Positions 2,899 through 5,215 of a stretch of DNA of 5,215 nt are shown one piece after another (position 1 is the first letter of the stretch; every line of letters starts with the position of its first letter). Position numbers and translations under genes: made by a program. Under the pieces are notes generated by a model. It saw nothing but the letters and a program-made list of their open reading frames with translations, was not told where the DNA came from and made no database searches. The DNA comes from a bacterium (GTDB taxonomy: Bacteria > UBA9089 > CG2-30-40-21 > SBAY01): contig JBFLYA010000261.1 of assembly GCA_040757115.1 (NCBI GenBank), forward strand, positions 1-5,215, in the 5' to 3' direction.

Positions 2899-4977
2899 CT
2901 ATCTTCGTTCGTGAAGCAGTGCCTTTCGGCTTAAACTGATTCTATCATGCTCATCAATCCCAATCACCTTAACCATTATTTCGTCTCCTTCATTAACTAC
3001 ATCCTCAACTTTTTTGACATGATAATCGGCTAATTGAGATATATGAAGCAATCCTTCTTTGCCGGGTAGTATTTCTACAAATGCACCGAAGGTGGTAACT
3101 CTCATCACCTTGCCGCGATAATTTTTGCCTACTTCAGCTTCTTCAATTAAATACTCAATCATCCCTACTGCTTGTGAGGTGGATTCTTTATCCGGTCCAG
3201 AGATATTTACCGACCCATCATCTTTAATATTAATTTTTGCTCCAGTAGTCTCTGTGATATTTTTGATTACCTTTCCGCCAGGGCCAATAACATCTTTAAT
3301 CTTTCTCACCGGGATAGTCATCATAACAATATTAGGGGCATAGTCAGAAACCTCTTTTTTAGGTCGAGAAATAGCCTTTTCCATTTCGGATAAGATGAAT
3401 AATCTTCCTTGTTTAGCCTGTTCTAATGTTGCTTTTATTATTTCATTAGTTATCCCTGGAATCTTTATATCCAATTGAATACCCGTAATGCCATTTTTCG
3501 TTCCAGCAACCTTAAAATCCATATCACCATAAGCATCTTCTAATCCGGTAATATCCGTCATTAAGGCGAAGTTGTTATTTTCTTTAACCAAGCCAATACT
3601 GATTCCTGCAACCGGGTCAGTAATTGGGACTCCCGCGTCCATTAAAGACAATGAACCACCACATACCGAAGCCATAGAAGTAGAACCATTTGATTCTAAA
3701 ATATCTGATACAACCCGAATGGTATAAGGGAATTTTTCTTTAGGTGGAACGACCGGGAAAAGTGAGCGTTCGGCTAAAGCACCATGTCCTACCTCGCGTC
3801 TGCCAGGACCTCGCATTGATTTAATCTCCCCAACGCTAAACGGCGGGAAATTGTAATGCAACATAAACTGTTTGAATTTCTTCCCCTCAATGTTATCTAA
3901 CATTTGTTCATCATCTGGCGTTCCTAATGTCGTTATGACTAAACCCTGTGTTTGTCCTCTGGTAAATAATGCAGAACCATGTGTTCTTGGTAATATCCCT
4001 ACCTGACATTCTATGGGTCTGATTGAAGTAAGGTTGCGACCATCAACCCTTTTGCTATCTTTTAATATAGAGGTTCGAATAATCTCTCCACTAATAATGT
4101 CTATTACTTTACGAATTTGTGGTTCCTGTTCAGAAGAAATTGATTCAAAATGTGAAATTGTTTGGGATATAGCCTCCTTAATTTTTTTATTCCTTAAAGT
4201 TTTATCTGGAATAAACAGAGCCTCTTTAAGTAAATTAGTTGCAAATTCTCGAACCTGGCGGTCAAGTTCCTTATCAATCATAAATATAGGAACTTCCACC
4301 TTTTCTTTTCCTGCTTTTTGTCTCAAATTCTCTTGTAAATCAATAATTTGACAAATAATCGGTTGAGCAAACTCAATTGCATCTAAAATCACCCTTTCAT
4401 CTAACTGATTGGCTGATGCCTCAAGCATCATAATCGTATCTTTGGTTCCTGCAACAATAATATCCAGGTCAGATTCATCTTTTTCTTGATAGGTAGGATT
4501 GACGATGAACTCCTGATTAATCCTTCCTATTCTCACGGCTCCAATGGGTGTGGTAAAAGGAATATCAGAGATATAAAGTGATGCAGATGCGCCGATGATA
4601 CCAAAAATATCTGGTGGGGTATCATCTGCAGATAAAACGGTAGGAACTATCTGGACTTCATTTAAAAATCCTTCAGGAAATAGGGGACGAAGTGGACGGT
4701 CAATAAGTCTGCTACTTAAGATTTCACGCTCGGATGGTTTTCCTTCTCGTCTGAAAAATCCTCCAGGTATTCTACCCGCCGCATAAAATCTTTCTTGATA
4801 CTCAACGGTTAATGGGAAAAAGTCCGTTTCTTTATCTACCTCTGGACTTACAACTGAGGTAACTAAAACAGAAGTGTCTCCACATTTTACCCAGACACCA
4901 CCGTTGGCTTGTTTAGCTACCTTCCCTGTTTCTAATGTCAGGTTTTTCTTACCTATTTTGCATTCAACTGTAAACAT
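2899..4977 (-). CDS. pnp: Polyribonucleotide nucleotidyltransferase (PNPase)
   Basis: PNPase degrades RNA from the 3' end by phosphorolysis, releasing nucleoside diphosphates, and acts in cytoplasmic mRNA turnover as a trimer. The 692 residues match the family length and all domains are present. The first RNase PH domain (about 10-145) includes FFRREGKPSERE and SSRLIDRPLRPLF. An alpha-helical linker (about 150-240) follows. The second RNase PH domain (about 310-520) includes GSALFTRGQTQ and GSTSMASVCGGS. Catalytic residues corresponding to E. coli D486, D492 and K494 are seen as D481, D487 and K489 in EDAYGDMDFKVAGT. A KH domain (about 555-600) has the GPGG loop at 565-568, and an S1 domain (617-687) contains GAFVEILPGKEGLLHIS. 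AAGGAGG precedes the ATG. The gene has its own promoter and no rpsO directly upstream, unlike many bacteria. No damage is seen. Confidence 0.98.
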   Translation of the reverse strand: MFTVECKIGKKNLTLETGKVAKQANGGVWVKCGDTSVLVTSVVSPEVDKETDFFPLTVEYQERFYAAGRIPGGFFRREGKPSEREILSSRLIDRPLRPLFPEGFLNEVQIVPTVLSADDTPPDIFGIIGASASLYISDIPFTTPIGAVRIGRINQEFIVNPTYQEKDESDLDIIVAGTKDTIMMLEASANQLDERVILDAIEFAQPIICQIIDLQENLRQKAGKEKVEVPIFMIDKELDRQVREFATNLLKEALFIPDKTLRNKKIKEAISQTISHFESISSEQEPQIRKVIDIISGEIIRTSILKDSKRVDGRNLTSIRPIECQVGILPRTHGSALFTRGQTQGLVITTLGTPDDEQMLDNIEGKKFKQFMLHYNFPPFSVGEIKSMRGPGRREVGHGALAERSLFPVVPPKEKFPYTIRVVSDILESNGSTSMASVCGGSLSLMDAGVPITDPVAGISIGLVKENNNFALMTDITGLEDAYGDMDFKVAGTKNGITGIQLDIKIPGITNEIIKATLEQAKQGRLFILSEMEKAISRPKKEVSDYAPNIVMMTIPVRKIKDVIGPGGKVIKNITETTGAKINIKDDGSVNISGPDKESTSQAVGMIEYLIEEAEVGKNYRGKVMRVTTFGAFVEILPGKEGLLHISQLADYHVKKVEDVVNEGDEIMVKVIGIDEHDRISLSRKALLHERR

Positions 4978-5021
4978 AAAATTTTTATCCTCCTTTTTTA
5001 TGTTCCTCTAAATTGCTTAAA

Positions 5022-5050
5022 ATTATAGTATATTTTGTTAATTATGTCAA
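5022..5050 (-). promoter_or_regulatory. Consensus sigma70 promoter of pnp
   Basis: On the minus strand TTGACA (5050-5045), a 17-bp spacer and TATAAT (5027-5022) give a perfect match to the sigma70 consensus. Transcription would start near 5015, leaving a leader of under 40 bases with the Shine-Dalgarno AAGGAGG. Such a leader is too short for the long RNase III-cleaved hairpin that mediates pnp autoregulation in E. coli. Confidence 0.85.
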
Positions 5051-5063
5051 GAAAAACTTATCC

Positions 5064-5092
5064 TTGACTTTTTTTTTAACTCGTGATATAAT
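5064..5092 (+). promoter_or_regulatory. Strong extended -10 promoter, divergent from pnp
   Basis: TTGACT (5064-5069), a 17-bp spacer and TATAAT (5087-5092), with TG at 5084-5085 (extended -10), match consensus at all but one -35 base. A T-run fills the first part of the spacer. The -35 boxes of this and the pnp promoter are only 13 bp apart, back to back. The expected transcription start (about 5098-5100) coincides with the ATG at 5100. Confidence 0.8.
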
Positions 5093-5099
5093 CTTTTCT

Positions 5100-5215
5100 A
5101 TGGGAGAAATTAAAAGAATAAAAGTTGGTTTAATCTGGAGAGAAAGTTTTAAGATGATGGTTAAACAGCCCAGAATTTTTCTTCCCTATTTTACTTTAAT
5201 TTTGTTAGAAATTAT
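5100..5215 (+). CDS. N-terminus of probable membrane protein, cut by window end
   Basis: Thirty-eight codons are visible before the window ends. The protein starts MGEIKRIKVGLIWRESFKMM, then VKQPRIFLPYFTLILLEI. A basic amphipathic lead of the type IWRESFKMMVKQPRIFLP followed by a hydrophobic stretch is common at the start of multi-pass integral membrane proteins of unknown function, so I infer a membrane location and nothing more. The ATG at 5100 lies seven bases after the -10 box, so no Shine-Dalgarno can be in the mRNA and translation would be leaderless. The internal ATG at 5154 has GGAG about 13 bases upstream and is a weaker alternative that would discard the amphipathic lead. The family cannot be named from this fragment. 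Confidence 0.65.
   Translation, partial: MGEIKRIKVGLIWRESFKMMVKQPRIFLPYFTLILLEI

Noticed and set aside
4013-4351. Plus-strand open frame of 112 codons
   Set aside because: It is antisense to pnp, whose protein is conserved across this whole stretch. It has no family features or ribosome site. The shorter plus-strand frames at 3125-3343 and 4595-4786 fail for the same reason.

Overview
The window looks like chromosome from an AT-rich, uncultured bacterium. The only firmly identified housekeeping gene is pnp (polynucleotide phosphorylase). Its spacers are full of the dispersed palindromes, purine-rich tandem repeats and GGAATTT-type strings that I associate with genomes of environmental candidate phyla. 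I cannot name the taxon from this sequence. Three complete genes and one broken gene lie on the minus strand, and one partial gene lies on the plus strand.

Right part (about 2880-5215): an intact 692-residue pnp reads leftwards from a textbook promoter (TTGACA, 17 bp, TATAAT) with a perfect Shine-Dalgarno. Back to back with it, a second strong promoter (TTGACT, 17 bp, extended TATAAT) fires rightwards into a probable membrane protein that runs off the window. The first ATG of that gene sits almost at the predicted transcription start, which suggests a leaderless mRNA. pnp is followed by a strong GGGATTCGGG-type inverted repeat.

Middle (about 1690-2880): a repeat-filled spacer of nearly 400 bp (2504-2898) holds two head-to-head copies of a GC-hairpin element. 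Next comes a two-gene toxin-antitoxin operon: a MerR/excisionase-type helix-turn-helix antitoxin, then an overlapping VapC-like PIN-domain ribonuclease, then a probable terminator.

Left part (1-1690): the 917 bp between the PIN gene and the next gene contain no credible ORF. They do contain two sites with the layout of integron attC sites, both in the orientation expected for minus-strand cassettes. The outer core of one (GTTCAAC) is the exact complement of the outer core of the other (GTTGAAC), as expected for the two ends of one gene cassette. The 601-bp putative cassette between them is non-coding, carries an outward promoter, and has been invaded by a MITE-like element (terminal inverted repeats about 30 bp, TA on both sides) containing seven 14-bp tandem units and a GC-hairpin. 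Beyond the left attC-like site is a second toxin-antitoxin pair: an intact small antitoxin and a RelE-family toxin broken by a one-base insertion. Positions 1-370 hold only repeats and hairpins.

Taken together, the left half reads as a decayed cassette cluster without a visible integrase, carrying toxin-antitoxin modules, parked next to pnp and later peppered with small mobile repeats. The two TA modules and the repeats are directly visible. The cassette reading is an inference from site architecture and needs structure-based attC searching to settle.
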